Positions 26,104 through 35,302 of a stretch of DNA of 56,936 nucleotides are shown here, piece by piece. Below the pieces are notes generated by a model. That model saw nothing but the letters and a program-made list of their open reading frames with translations. It ran no database searches and was not told the origin of the DNA. The stretch is taken from positions 1,099,679-1,156,614 of the forward strand of contig CP070684.1 of assembly GCA_020352775.1 (NCBI GenBank), read 5' to 3'. Source of the stretch: Candidatus Omnitrophota bacterium. Its GTDB lineage: Bacteria; Omnitrophota; Gorgyraeia; Duberdicusellales; 4484-171. Positions within the stretch are counted from its first letter, which is position 1. Each line of letters begins with the position of its first letter. Both the position numbers and the translations under genes were made by a program.

Positions 26104-28305
26104 ATGAAAACAGAAAAAACAAATAAAGAATTAGCCCAAGAAGTGGGATTAAACTCCTCTGAATATGAGAAAATAAAGGAATTATTAAAGAGAGAGCCCA
26201 ATTATACAGAATTAGGAATGTTCTCTGCGATGTGGTCTGAGCACTGTTCCTACAAGAATTCGAAAAAAGTATTGAGGCTTCTGCCGAAGGAAGGAAAGAA
26301 AGTTTTTGTTGGGGTGGGAGAAAATTCCGGAGCGGTTTCTGTTAGCGATGATTACGCCGTGGTTTTTAAAATAGAATCCCACAATCATCCTTCAGCAATC
26401 GAACCATATGAAGCGAGTGCCACCGGCGGCGGGGGTTGCATCAGGGATATTTTCACTATGGGTGCGCAGCCTTTATTCCTTTTAAGTTCCTTGCGGTTCG
26501 GACTTATGGATGATGAAAGAACAAAATTTCTTTTTAAAGAGGTAGGACGGGGTTTTACCGATTACGCCAATGAAGTAGGCCTTCCGGCCTTGGCGGGCGA
26601 AGTATATTTTGATGATTCTTATCAGGGAAACCCCCTGGTTAATGCGATGGTCGTGGGTTTGCTTAAGAAAGAAGATTTAATAAAAGCAAGAGCTGAGGGC
26701 GTAGGGAGTCTGGTTATTATCGCCGGCGGCCCCACCGGAAGAGACGGGGTTGAGGGAGCGAGTTTTGCTTCTGCCGGTTTGGATGAGAGCGCGCTTGAGA
26801 AAAAGTCCGCAGTTGCAATAGGGGATCCGAAAATAGGAAAAATATTAAGAGAGGCGTGTCTGGAGCTTGCAGAAAAAAAGCTGATTGTGGGAATGCAGGA
26901 TATGGGAGCAGCGGGCCTGGTATGCTCTACTTCAGAAACAGCGTATAAAGCAGGTACCGGCATTGAGATAGATATCGCCTCGGTACCGCGGAAAGAAGAA
27001 GGGATGATTCCCTATGAGATTATGCTTTCGGAGTCTCAGGAAAGAATGCTTTTGATCGTAACGCCCCAAAACTTCGATAAGGTAAAAGATATACTCAATA
27101 AGTGGAAGGTTGACTTTAGCCTGATCGGTAATGTTACTGATGATGGAATATTGAGAGTAAAAGAGAATGGAAATGTTGTGGCAGAGGTTCCTGCCCGATT
27201 TTTAACCGAAGCTCCTGAATACAAGCGCGAGGTAAAAGAACCAAAGTATTTAGAGCAGACGCAAAAATTAGATTTAAAGGAAGTAAAAGAGCCTCAAGAT
27301 TATAACCAGGTGCTTCTTAAGCTGCTCAGCCACCCGACCTTAGCCTCTAAAGAGTGGATTGCAAAAAAGGTTAATCCCACTCTGACCAAGGATTCCTGCC
27401 TTCCTTTGGGCAATGACGCAGGGGTCTATTGTGTCTCACAGATTAATAAAGCAATCGCCGCCACCGCAGATGGAAACGGGCTCTATTGCTACCTTAATCC
27501 TTTTTTGGGAGGAGAAATTGCTGTAGCTGAAGCAGCAAGGAATCTTGTTTGTTGCGGGGCAGAGCCTTTGGGTATTACTGACGGCCTTAATTTCGGCGAT
27601 CCCTATAACCCTGAAATTTACTGGCAATTTGAAAGGGTAGTTTCGGGTATCAGCGAGGCATGTAAATTCTTTGATATTCCTGTGGTAAGCGGAAACGTAA
27701 GCTTTAACAATGAGAATCCCCGCGGCGCAATCTATCCCACCCCCATAATCGGTATGGTAGGAGTGGTTGATGATGTAAAGAGAGTAACCAGCTGTGATTT
27801 CAAAAATGAAGGAGATTTAATCTTTTTGCTCGGGGAAAATAAAGAAGAGCTGGGTGGTTCACAATATTTAAATATCATCCATAAGATGAAAAAAGGAAAT
27901 CCGCCAGGCCTTGACTTACAACAAGAAAGAAATGTTCAGGGGGCAGCTTTGGAGATGATAAAAGAAGGGTTAGTGGCAAGCGCCCATGATTGTTCAGAGG
28001 GTGGGTTAGCCCTGGCATTGGCGGAGTGTTGTATTTTGGGGAAATCAGGGGCAATTATAAATCTTTCAGAGAGCATGCGAGACGATGCTCTACTTTTTGG
28101 CGAGACTCAGTCAAGGATTATTGTGAGTGCCTCTTCCCAAAACAGAGGAAAAATTGAGCAGATTTGTAAAAAGCTTAACGTCAAATTTAATCTCATCGGC
28201 GAAGTGAAAGGAGATTCTTTAAAGATAAATGAGCGTATCAATGTAAAGGTGGATGATTTATCCAAGACTCATAAACAAGCTATTCCTAAAATAGTAGAGG
28301 GTTAG
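26104..28305 (+). CDS. purL: Phosphoribosylformylglycinamidine synthase subunit PurL (small type)
   Basis: A 733-residue PurL of the small type, which makes FGAM from FGAR using ammonia delivered by separate PurQ and PurS. Motifs: M-W-S-E-H-C-S-Y-K-N-S near residue 42, K-I-E-S-H-N-H-P-S near 91, A-T-G-G-G-G-C-I-R-D, and the second-half G-N-D-A-G and D-G-N-G. The glutaminase domain of the long PurL is absent, and neither purQ nor purS is in this operon. The ATG follows AAGGAGG. Confidence 0.95.
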   Translation: MKTEKTNKELAQEVGLNSSEYEKIKELLKREPNYTELGMFSAMWSEHCSYKNSKKVLRLLPKEGKKVFVGVGENSGAVSVSDDYAVVFKIESHNHPSAIEPYEASATGGGGCIRDIFTMGAQPLFLLSSLRFGLMDDERTKFLFKEVGRGFTDYANEVGLPALAGEVYFDDSYQGNPLVNAMVVGLLKKEDLIKARAEGVGSLVIIAGGPTGRDGVEGASFASAGLDESALEKKSAVAIGDPKIGKILREACLELAEKKLIVGMQDMGAAGLVCSTSETAYKAGTGIEIDIASVPRKEEGMIPYEIMLSESQERMLLIVTPQNFDKVKDILNKWKVDFSLIGNVTDDGILRVKENGNVVAEVPARFLTEAPEYKREVKEPKYLEQTQKLDLKEVKEPQDYNQVLLKLLSHPTLASKEWIAKKVNPTLTKDSCLPLGNDAGVYCVSQINKAIAATADGNGLYCYLNPFLGGEIAVAEAARNLVCCGAEPLGITDGLNFGDPYNPEIYWQFERVVSGISEACKFFDIPVVSGNVSFNNENPRGAIYPTPIIGMVGVVDDVKRVTSCDFKNEGDLIFLLGENKEELGGSQYLNIIHKMKKGNPPGLDLQQERNVQGAALEMIKEGLVASAHDCSEGGLALALAECCILGKSGAIINLSESMRDDALLFGETQSRIIVSASSQNRGKIEQICKKLNVKFNLIGEVKGDSLKINERINVKVDDLSKTHKQAIPKIVEG

Positions 28306-28307
28306 AT

Positions 28308-29702
28308 GTGAGCGGAATATTTGGTGCTATTTTAAAGAAAGATTGTTCGGAAACCTTATTTTATGGAACAGACTACCATTCTCATCTGGGGAGTAAATTT
28401 GGAGGGATGGCTGTCTATGGCAAGGAATTGAAAAGGAGAATACATGATATCAGCCAGGGACAGTTTAAAAACAGGTTTTACTTAGATTATAAAAGAATGC
28501 GCGGCAATAAGGGCGTGGGAGTTATTTCCACCGGCAATCCTCAACCCATTTGTTTAAGCTCAAAGTTTGGCGCTTTCTGCATCGTAAGTAACGGCCTGGT
28601 AACAAATTCCAAACAATTATCCCAAGAACTGCGTAAAAAGGGAGTGTCTTTTAGCGAAATTATCGAGGGAAAGATAAATGAGACAGAGCTGATAGGTAAA
28701 CTGATAAATGCGGGAAATGATTTAGTGCACGGAATTCAACAGATGTTTGATAGAATCGAGGGGTCTTGCTCCTGCCTCTTGCTGCATAAGGATGGAATAT
28801 ACGTAGCAAGAGACCGTTTTGGCTATTCACCTCTTATCATCGGAAAACGCAGCGACGGCTGGGCAGTGACTACAGAGACCACAGCTTTTTTAAATTTAGG
28901 GTTTGAAACAGTCAAGTCTGTTGGACCCGGAGAGATTTTACTTTTAACAGAAAAGGGGATTAAAGTTCTTAAGGAAGGGAATAAGAAAAAACAGGTAAAT
29001 GCATTTTTATGGATTTATACCGGTTTTCCTTCCTCGGGCTATGAGGGAATAAACGTAGAGGTGGTACGAGAGAGCTGCGGTAGGTTCTTAGCAAAGAGAG
29101 ATGACGTAACGGCAGATTTGGTTTCGGGAGTTCCTGATTCAGGGACTACTCATGCGATTGGTTACAGCATAGAATCAAAAATTCCCTTTAGAAGAGTTTT
29201 GGTGAAATATAATCCGGGCTACGGGAGAAGTTACATCCCCTCTTCCCAGAGTATACGCGATCATATTGCCAAAATGAAACTCATACCTGTTGAAGGGGTG
29301 ATTAAAGGGAATAGAATAATTTTATGTGAAGATTCAATCGTAAGGGGCACGCAGCTAAAGAACTTTACGATCCATAAATTATGGGAGAGTGGGGCAAAAG
29401 AGATTCATTTACGTGTCGCCTGTCCGCCAATTCTTTTCCCTTCCCGGTTTGATTACTCCACAAGAAAGAAAGAAGAGCTGGCTGTGCGCAGGGCAATCAA
29501 GGCTATCGAGGGTAAAGATATTCAAGATATAAGGGATTACCTTGACTCTAATTCTAAAAAATATAAAAAAATGGTGGATTATATTGCCAAGGAAATCAAT
29601 GTTACCACTTTGAAATTTCAGACTATTGATGACATGGTGAAAGCAATAGGTTTGCCTAAAGATGAACTTTGCCTTTACGTGTGGACGGGAGAGTCGATTT
29701 AA
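28308..29702 (+). CDS. purF: PurF-like amidophosphoribosyltransferase with a degenerate glutaminase site
   Basis: A 464-residue PurF homologue (Ntn glutaminase plus phosphoribosyltransferase domain). The PRPP loop E-D-S-I-V-R-G-T (341-348) and G-V-P-D-S-G-T (274-280) are good. The N-terminus reads Met-Ser-Gly-Ile-Phe-Gly, so the nucleophilic Cys is Ser. The R-Y-S-T glutamine-binding motif is reduced to G-V-I-S-T-G (71-76), with no Arg. Oxyanion Asn-Gly (95-96) survives. The start is GTG 28308; the only upstream ATG hits a stop at once. It is probably ammonia-dependent or fed by another glutaminase. Confidence 0.82.
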   Translation: MSGIFGAILKKDCSETLFYGTDYHSHLGSKFGGMAVYGKELKRRIHDISQGQFKNRFYLDYKRMRGNKGVGVISTGNPQPICLSSKFGAFCIVSNGLVTNSKQLSQELRKKGVSFSEIIEGKINETELIGKLINAGNDLVHGIQQMFDRIEGSCSCLLLHKDGIYVARDRFGYSPLIIGKRSDGWAVTTETTAFLNLGFETVKSVGPGEILLLTEKGIKVLKEGNKKKQVNAFLWIYTGFPSSGYEGINVEVVRESCGRFLAKRDDVTADLVSGVPDSGTTHAIGYSIESKIPFRRVLVKYNPGYGRSYIPSSQSIRDHIAKMKLIPVEGVIKGNRIILCEDSIVRGTQLKNFTIHKLWESGAKEIHLRVACPPILFPSRFDYSTRKKEELAVRRAIKAIEGKDIQDIRDYLDSNSKKYKKMVDYIAKEINVTTLKFQTIDDMVKAIGLPKDELCLYVWTGESI

Positions 29703-30692
29703 ATGAAGATTACCTATAAAAAAGCAGGCGTTGACATAAAAAAAGCGGAGAAATTCGCGAAGAAGATTAAATCAAAAAGTGTAAGTAAGTTGGAAGCTTT
29801 TGGTTCTCTTATTTACTTAGCCCCTTTTATCAAAAAATACAAAAACCCTGTTTTAGTATCTTCCGCTGATGGCGTTGGCACAAAATTAAAAATTGCCCAA
29901 AAGTTGAATATCCATAATACGGTGGGGATAGATTTGGTGGCGATGAATGTTAATGATATTGTATGCGTGGGCGCGCGTCCGCTGTTTTTTTTAGATTATA
30001 TCGCTTGCGGAAAAGTAAATGTAGGCGTATTGAGTGAAGTCGTGGAAGGAATAAAAAAGGGGTTGAGAGAGGCAGATTGTCCTCTAATAGGCGGAGAGAC
30101 TGCGGAGATGCCGGGGATGTATGATCCAGATGAATATGACCTGGCCGGTTTCTGCACCGGAATCGTTGCCGCAGATAAAATAATCGATGGGCGTAACATT
30201 AAAGAGGGTGACGCTGTTATCGGATTGGAATCAAACGGGCTCCATTCCAATGGTTTTTCTTTGGTGCGTAAGATTTTTTCCTCCAAAGACATAGAAAAGT
30301 ATGCTAAAGAAATATTGAAACCGACCCGTATCTATGTAAAGCCTGTTCTTTCTTTACTGTCTTCGGCCGCCGGTTGCCAGTGGGCGGTTAAAGGAATAGC
30401 GCACATAACCGGCGGAGCTTTTTATAACAAAGCAACTAAGATTTTAACGCCGGGATATGGGATGGTGATTGATAAAAATAGCTGGAAAGTCCCCGAAATT
30501 TTCAGGATTGTTCAGAAAAAAGGGCGTATCAATGATAAGGAGATGTATACCGTCTTTAACATGGGAGTTGGCATGATTGTGGTGGTGGATAAGAAAAGCG
30601 TAAAAAAATGCATGAGCCGTCTTGATAAATATTATAAGTCCCACCTGATAGGAAAAATTGTAAAATCAAAAAAGAAGATAGAGCTAGTCTAA
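29703..30692 (+). CDS. purM: Phosphoribosylformylglycinamidine cyclo-ligase
   Basis: A 329-residue PurM (AIR synthetase), closing the imidazole ring of FGAM. The family opening T-Y-K-x-A-G-V-D-I is present, then S-A-D-G-V-G-T-K near residue 57, M-N-V-N-D-I near 82, G-G-E-T-A-E-M-P-G-M-Y, and late H-I-T-G-G-A. It abuts the purF stop directly, completing the purL-F-M operon. Confidence 0.96.
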   Translation: MKITYKKAGVDIKKAEKFAKKIKSKSVSKLEAFGSLIYLAPFIKKYKNPVLVSSADGVGTKLKIAQKLNIHNTVGIDLVAMNVNDIVCVGARPLFFLDYIACGKVNVGVLSEVVEGIKKGLREADCPLIGGETAEMPGMYDPDEYDLAGFCTGIVAADKIIDGRNIKEGDAVIGLESNGLHSNGFSLVRKIFSSKDIEKYAKEILKPTRIYVKPVLSLLSSAAGCQWAVKGIAHITGGAFYNKATKILTPGYGMVIDKNSWKVPEIFRIVQKKGRINDKEMYTVFNMGVGMIVVVDKKSVKKCMSRLDKYYKSHLIGKIVKSKKKIELV

Positions 30693-30708
30693 ATCCCCCT
30701 TTAAACTA

Positions 30709-30736
30709 TTGAAATTTATCATAAACAAGATATATT
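30709..30736 (+). promoter_or_regulatory. Promoter of the purD operon
   Basis: TTGAAA at 30709-30714, 16-base spacer, TATATT at 30731-30736, in the 103-base gap between purM and purD. The leader of about 55 bases ends with AAAGGAGG ten bases before the GTG start. Confidence 0.6.
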
Positions 30737-30795
30737 AGTGTTTGAGGTTACTGGGCGCGATTATGCTTTGAGCGCTACAAAGGAGGCATAACGAA

Positions 30796-32082
30796 GTGAG
30801 AGTATTGGTTGTAGGTTCAGGAGGAAGAGAGCATTGCTTGGCCTGGAAGCTTAGCCAATCACCTTTGGTTAAAAAGATTTACTGTGCTCCAGGTAATGGC
30901 GGCACTGCGACCATTGCGCAAAATATAGGAATCGGCGCAGATGACATTGATGCCTTAGTTGATTTTGCCGTAAAAGAAAAGATTGATTTAACTGTGGCCG
31001 GGCCAGAGGCACCACTGGTAGCAGGGATTGTGGATAAGTTTGAAGCTAAGGGTTTAAAGATTTTTGGCCCCGCTAAAGATTTAGCGCTGCTAGAAGGCAG
31101 TAAGATCTTTGCTAAAGAGACCATGAAGAAGTTTAATATTCCTACTGCAGATTTTAAAATCTTTGATGATGCAGGGGAAGCTAAAGCATATATCAGAGAA
31201 AAAGGTGCACCAATTGTGGTTAAAGCTGATGGTTTGGCAGCTGGTAAGGGAGTGATTGTTTGCGCTAGCATCGAGGAAGCAGAAGAAGCAGTTGAGGCAA
31301 TGCTGGTTAAGAAGCAGTTCGGGGCTGCAGGAGAGAAGGTCATTGTTGAGGATTGCCTGGAGGGTGAAGAGGCCTCAATTTTAATATTTACTGATGGGGA
31401 GACAATTGTACCCTTAGTTTCCTCGCAGGATCATAAACGCGTCTTTGATAATGATAAAGGGCCTAATACTGGCGGCATGGGAGCTTATGCTCCAGCACCA
31501 ATTGTAAGTGATGAGCTGTTTGGAAAAGTAAACTCAAAAGTCTGTGTTGCGCTTATTGAGGGCCTAAAAAAAGAAGGCAAGACTTATAAGGGCATGCTTT
31601 ATGTAGGGTTGATGATAAAGGGTGGTGAGCCTTATGTTTTAGAGTTTAATGTCAGGTTTGGAGACCCTGAGACACAGGCAATCCTACCTAAACTAAAGAG
31701 TGATTTAGCAGATGTAATGCTTAAGACTGCTAATAATGATTTAAAAAATGTAAGTCTAGATTGGGATGAGAGGTATTGTGTTTGTGTAGTAGTTGCTTCC
31801 GGAGGATACCCCGCTAGTTATGAGAAAGGAAAAGTTATTACTGGCCTAGAAAGAATAGAGAATATAAAAGATGTATATGTTTTTCACGCTGGCACAAAGC
31901 TAGATACTGAATTTGTTACTAGCGGAGGCAGGGTATTGGGGGTTGTAGGACTGGGAGATACAATTGAAGAGGCTCAAACTAAGGCCTATAGTGCTATAAA
32001 GAATATATCGTTTGAGAAGATGCATTATCGTAAGGATATCGGGAGTAAGGCGTTGAAATTTTTGAATGAGAAAGTAAAATAG
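30796..32082 (+). CDS. purD: Phosphoribosylamine-glycine ligase
   Basis: A 428-residue PurD (GAR synthetase), an ATP-grasp enzyme. It opens with V-L-V-V-G-S-G-G-R-E-H, continues with A-P-G-N-G-G-T near residue 32, the ATP-grasp K-A-D-G-L-A-A-G-K-G, T-G-G-M-G-A-Y and E-F-N-V-R-F-G-D-P-E. The GTG start is chosen because it gives the exact family N-terminus. Its substrate phosphoribosylamine comes from PurF, here an altered enzyme. Confidence 0.96.
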   Translation: MRVLVVGSGGREHCLAWKLSQSPLVKKIYCAPGNGGTATIAQNIGIGADDIDALVDFAVKEKIDLTVAGPEAPLVAGIVDKFEAKGLKIFGPAKDLALLEGSKIFAKETMKKFNIPTADFKIFDDAGEAKAYIREKGAPIVVKADGLAAGKGVIVCASIEEAEEAVEAMLVKKQFGAAGEKVIVEDCLEGEEASILIFTDGETIVPLVSSQDHKRVFDNDKGPNTGGMGAYAPAPIVSDELFGKVNSKVCVALIEGLKKEGKTYKGMLYVGLMIKGGEPYVLEFNVRFGDPETQAILPKLKSDLADVMLKTANNDLKNVSLDWDERYCVCVVVASGGYPASYEKGKVITGLERIENIKDVYVFHAGTKLDTEFVTSGGRVLGVVGLGDTIEEAQTKAYSAIKNISFEKMHYRKDIGSKALKFLNEKVK

Positions 32083-32099
32083 ATTAATAAGGAGGAAGC

Positions 32100-32555
32100 A
32101 TGAAGGAAAAAATAGCAATTATTCTGGGAAGTAAGAGTGATTTTAAGGAGTTACACGAGGCGTTTAGTACCCTGGATAGTCTTAAAATCAAGTATCGCCT
32201 TGAGGTTGTTTCAGCTCATCGTAATCCCGAGAAATTAAGAGATTTATGCAAAAAGATGGAAGGGGAGGGGGTTGAGGCTGTGATTGCCTGTGCAGGATTG
32301 GCAGCGGCATTGCCCGGATTTGTTGCCTCCTATGTTAATATCCCAGTAATCGGGGTTGCGATGAAGGGAGGCTTGTTAGACGGGCTGGATGCGCTTTTTT
32401 CCATGGTCAGTACCCCCAAAGGGCTGGGATTAGCTTCTACCGGGGTAGGTAAAAGTGCTTTTCTTAATGCCGCAATCTTTGCATTGGAGATAATTTCGCT
32501 TAAGGATAAAAAGTATCTCTCTCAGCTAAAGTCGCTTAAGGCTAAATTCAAATAA
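32100..32555 (+). CDS. purE: PurE-type N5-CAIR mutase / AIR carboxylase
   Basis: A 151-residue PurE. The signature G-S-K-S-D (residues 10-14) and S-A-H-R (with the catalytic His) are present, as is P-V-I-G-V near 80. The class I motif A-A-H-L-P-G reads A-A-A-L-P-G, so the second histidine is missing, and no purK is present. Both details leave open that it carboxylates AIR directly as class II PurE does. It follows purD by 17 bases with an AAGGAGG site. Confidence 0.85.
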   Translation: MKEKIAIILGSKSDFKELHEAFSTLDSLKIKYRLEVVSAHRNPEKLRDLCKKMEGEGVEAVIACAGLAAALPGFVASYVNIPVIGVAMKGGLLDGLDALFSMVSTPKGLGLASTGVGKSAFLNAAIFALEIISLKDKKYLSQLKSLKAKFK

Positions 32556-33619
32556 TGAAAACAATTTCCATTGATCCTCTTAACATCGATTATTCTCTGA
32601 TAAGAGAGGCAGCGGATTTTCTTTCCCGCGGTAAAATCATTGCTCTTCCTACCGAGACTGTTTATGGGTTAGCGGCTATTACTGATAAGCCCGAAACAGT
32701 TGATAAGCTTTATGAGATAAAGGGAAGGTCTAAGGAAAAACCTTTTACCTATGCCTTGGATAGTAGCGAACGCGCATTGCGTGATTATTTTATTACTCTG
32801 TCTCCTTTTGGGTATCGGCTTATGGAGAGGTTTTGGCCCGGGCCGTTATCAATTGTGTATCATTCTAAGGATGGCAAAAGAGTAGGGGTGAGAGTTCCAT
32901 CCCATGAGGTTGCGCGGGAAGTGATTAAGAATTTAGGTGCTGCGGTTTATCTTCCTTCGGCCAATAAAAGTGGGCAGAAAGAAGCAGTGTCGGCTCAAGA
33001 GGTAGAAGAATCTTTTGGCCAGGAGCTTGATTTGATTGTTGATGGCGGGACTTCTACTTATGGACAGCCATCCACCGTAGTTGATATAACCTTTTCTCCT
33101 TATAAGATTTTACGCCAGGGAGTAATAGCGGAGTCTGAAATCCTTAAGACTTTTATAAAAAAGAGAATACTTTTTGTCTGTACCGGTAATACTTGTCGCT
33201 CTCCCATGGCGCAGTATCTTTTTGAAAAGTATCTTAGAGAAGCTAAACCGTATTTAATTGGCCGTTATGAGATTATCTCCCGTGGTACCGGTGCTTTGAC
33301 CGGGGCAAAGCCTACTTCTAATGTGTTTAAAATATTGAAAGTAGTTGAAGGTATAGATGCAAGTGATTTTATTTCAAGAAGGATTGACCGGCGAACCATT
33401 CTTTCATCAGACCATATTTTTACGATGGATGACAATCAAGCCCGTTATATCATGCAGTTAGAGCCCAGTGCCGAAGGAAGAGTTTTTGCGTTAAAGAAGT
33501 TTTTACCGCCGGAATTAGAGAGAGATATTCCGGATCCGATTGGAAAGGATATTGAGGTTTATGAGGAAGCGTTTTTTCTTATCAAAAAGGCAATATTAGA
33601 ATTAAGGGAGTGGTTATGA
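32555..33619 (+). CDS. Sua5/YrdC (threonylcarbamoyl-AMP synthase) fused to low-molecular-weight protein tyrosine phosphatase
   Basis: A 354-residue two-domain protein. Residues ~10-200 are a Sua5/YrdC/YwlC domain (A-L-P-T-E-T-V-Y-G-L near 30, K-G-R-S-K-E-K-P near 55, W-P-G-P-L-S near 90), which makes threonylcarbamoyl-AMP for tRNA t6A. From ~207 a LMW-PTP domain begins with the phosphatase loop V-C-T-G-N-T-C-R-S and has the acid D-P in I-P-D-P. In Bacillus, ywlC, ywlE and ywlF (rpiB) with glyA are separate neighbours; here the first two are fused and rpiB and glyA follow in the same order. Confidence 0.9.
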   Translation: MKTISIDPLNIDYSLIREAADFLSRGKIIALPTETVYGLAAITDKPETVDKLYEIKGRSKEKPFTYALDSSERALRDYFITLSPFGYRLMERFWPGPLSIVYHSKDGKRVGVRVPSHEVAREVIKNLGAAVYLPSANKSGQKEAVSAQEVEESFGQELDLIVDGGTSTYGQPSTVVDITFSPYKILRQGVIAESEILKTFIKKRILFVCTGNTCRSPMAQYLFEKYLREAKPYLIGRYEIISRGTGALTGAKPTSNVFKILKVVEGIDASDFISRRIDRRTILSSDHIFTMDDNQARYIMQLEPSAEGRVFALKKFLPPELERDIPDPIGKDIEVYEEAFFLIKKAILELREWL

Positions 33620-34065
33620 AAATAGCTTTAGCTGCTGACCATCGGGGATTTAAATTGAAAAACTTTCTGACAGAGTTCTTAAAGGCAAAAGGGCATGAGG
33701 TTATGGACTTCGGTACTCACTCTAGTGAACCCTGTGATTATCCAGATTATGTCTATCCGGCCGCAGTTGCAGTGAGGGAGAAAAAAGCTGACCGTGCAAT
33801 CGCAATCTGTTATACTGGAATAGGAAGCTCGATTGTGGCAAATAAAGTACGGGGAGTAAGGGCTGCGCTAGTACATGATGTAAAAAGCACGCGCTTAACC
33901 CGAAAGCATAATAACAGCAATGTGCTGGTTTTAGCTGCTGATGGCTTAAAAGAGGAGAGTGTAAAACGCCTAGTTTCAACGTGGTTAAAAACCGAGTTTG
34001 AAGGCGGCAGGCACCTGCGACGTATAAAGAAAATACAGGAAATAGAGGAGAAGGAAAATGTTTAA
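33616..34065 (+). CDS. rpiB: Ribose-5-phosphate isomerase B
   Basis: A 149-residue RpiB/LacAB family enzyme interconverting ribulose- and ribose-5-phosphate. The N-terminus [10 protein letters not shown] and D-F-G-T-H-S near 37 bind substrate; the Cys-loop reads C-Y-T-G-I-G, and N-N-S-N-V-L follows later. I start at ATG 33616, which overlaps the preceding stop (ATGA) and has AGGGAG upstream; an in-frame GTG at 33610 is the alternative. It overlaps glyA by eight bases. Confidence 0.94.
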   Translation: MKIALAADHRGFKLKNFLTEFLKAKGHEVMDFGTHSSEPCDYPDYVYPAAVAVREKKADRAIAICYTGIGSSIVANKVRGVRAALVHDVKSTRLTRKHNNSNVLVLAADGLKEESVKRLVSTWLKTEFEGGRHLRRIKKIQEIEEKENV

Positions 34066-35302
34066 GGCATTAAAAAATAGTGATCCCCAGGTTTATGCGG
34101 CAGTAATGAATGAGCTAGAGCGTCAGCGTGCCCATATTGAGTTAATTGCCAGTGAAAACTTTGCTCCGTTAGAGGTACTGGAAGCGCAGGGCTCAGTGTT
34201 AACCAATAAGTATGCAGAAGGTTATCCCAAAGCGCGCTGGTATGGGGGTTGTGAGTTTGTGGATGATGCCGAAGACCTAGCGCGTGATAGGGTAAAGAAG
34301 TTATTCGGGGCTGAGTTTGCCAATGTGCAGCCCCATTCTGGTACGCAGGCAAACATGGCGGTAATGATGGCAGTGTTAAAGCCGGGTGATACGATTTTAG
34401 CCATGGACCTTGCCTGTGGAGGACATCTCTCGCATGGACATCCATTAAATTTCAGTGGCCGGTTTTATAATATTGTTGCTTACGGAGTAAATAAAGAGAC
34501 CGAGTGTATTGATTTTAATGAGGTAGAGCATCTTGCCCTGACCCATAAGCCTAAGATGATCATTGCCGGAGCAAGTGCTTATCCGCGCATTATTGATTCT
34601 AAGAAGTTCAGGGAAATCGCGGATAAGGTCGGAGCATATTTGTTGGTTGATATGGCGCATTTTGCAGGGTTAGTAGCAGCTAAAATACACCCTAATCCTT
34701 GCAGGGATGCTCATTTTGTGACTTCTACTACCCATAAGACTTTGCGCGGTCCCAGAGCAGGATTTATTCTTTGTAAGGAAGAATTCGGTAAAAAGATAAA
34801 TACTGCGGTTTTTCCTGGAACTCAAGGGGGGCCGCTAATGCATGTTATTGCTGCTAAGGCTGTTGCGTTTGGGCTGGCATTAAAGCCTGAATTTGTAGCA
34901 TATCAGAAGCAGGTTGCGGCTAATGCTAAGTATTTTGCCCAGTGTATGGAGAAAAGGGGTTATAGGATTGTAAGCGGTGGTACTGATAATCATTTGTTTC
35001 TGGTGGATTTAGCTCCCAAAGATATTACCGGTAAAGAAACCTCTAGTCTTTTGGAAAGTGCTAATATTACAGTAAATAAAAACCTTATTCCATTTGATCC
35101 TAAACCGCCGGTGGTTACCAGTGGGATTCGTATTGGAAGTCCAGCAGTGACTACCCGTGGGATGGAAGAAAAGGAGATGGATAAAATTAGTGAGCTAATT
35201 GATGAAGTTATTACGCACCGCGAGGATGAAAGCGTAATTGATGTGGTGCGCAAAGAAGTTGAGAAGTTAACCAAGAAATTCCCCTTATACCAAGGGCTGT
35301 AA
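34058..35302 (+). CDS. glyA: Serine hydroxymethyltransferase
   Basis: A 414-residue PLP-dependent SHMT making glycine and methylene-THF from serine. Motifs: I-E-L-I-A-S-E-N-F near residue 27, [26 protein letters not shown] and the PLP lysine in [11 protein letters not shown]. It supplies the C1 units used by FolD, PanB and purine synthesis in this window. The stop overlaps the next start (TAATG). Confidence 0.97.
   Translation: MFKALKNSDPQVYAAVMNELERQRAHIELIASENFAPLEVLEAQGSVLTNKYAEGYPKARWYGGCEFVDDAEDLARDRVKKLFGAEFANVQPHSGTQANMAVMMAVLKPGDTILAMDLACGGHLSHGHPLNFSGRFYNIVAYGVNKETECIDFNEVEHLALTHKPKMIIAGASAYPRIIDSKKFREIADKVGAYLLVDMAHFAGLVAAKIHPNPCRDAHFVTSTTHKTLRGPRAGFILCKEEFGKKINTAVFPGTQGGPLMHVIAAKAVAFGLALKPEFVAYQKQVAANAKYFAQCMEKRGYRIVSGGTDNHLFLVDLAPKDITGKETSSLLESANITVNKNLIPFDPKPPVVTSGIRIGSPAVTTRGMEEKEMDKISELIDEVITHREDESVIDVVRKEVEKLTKKFPLYQGL

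Noticed and set aside
26622-26963. 113-codon minus-strand ORF opposite purL
   Set aside because: Shadow of purL; Pro/Ser-rich, typical of an antisense frame.
30879-31343. 154-codon minus-strand ORF opposite purD
   Set aside because: It lies wholly within a clearly identified purD and has no domain pattern or ribosome-binding site.
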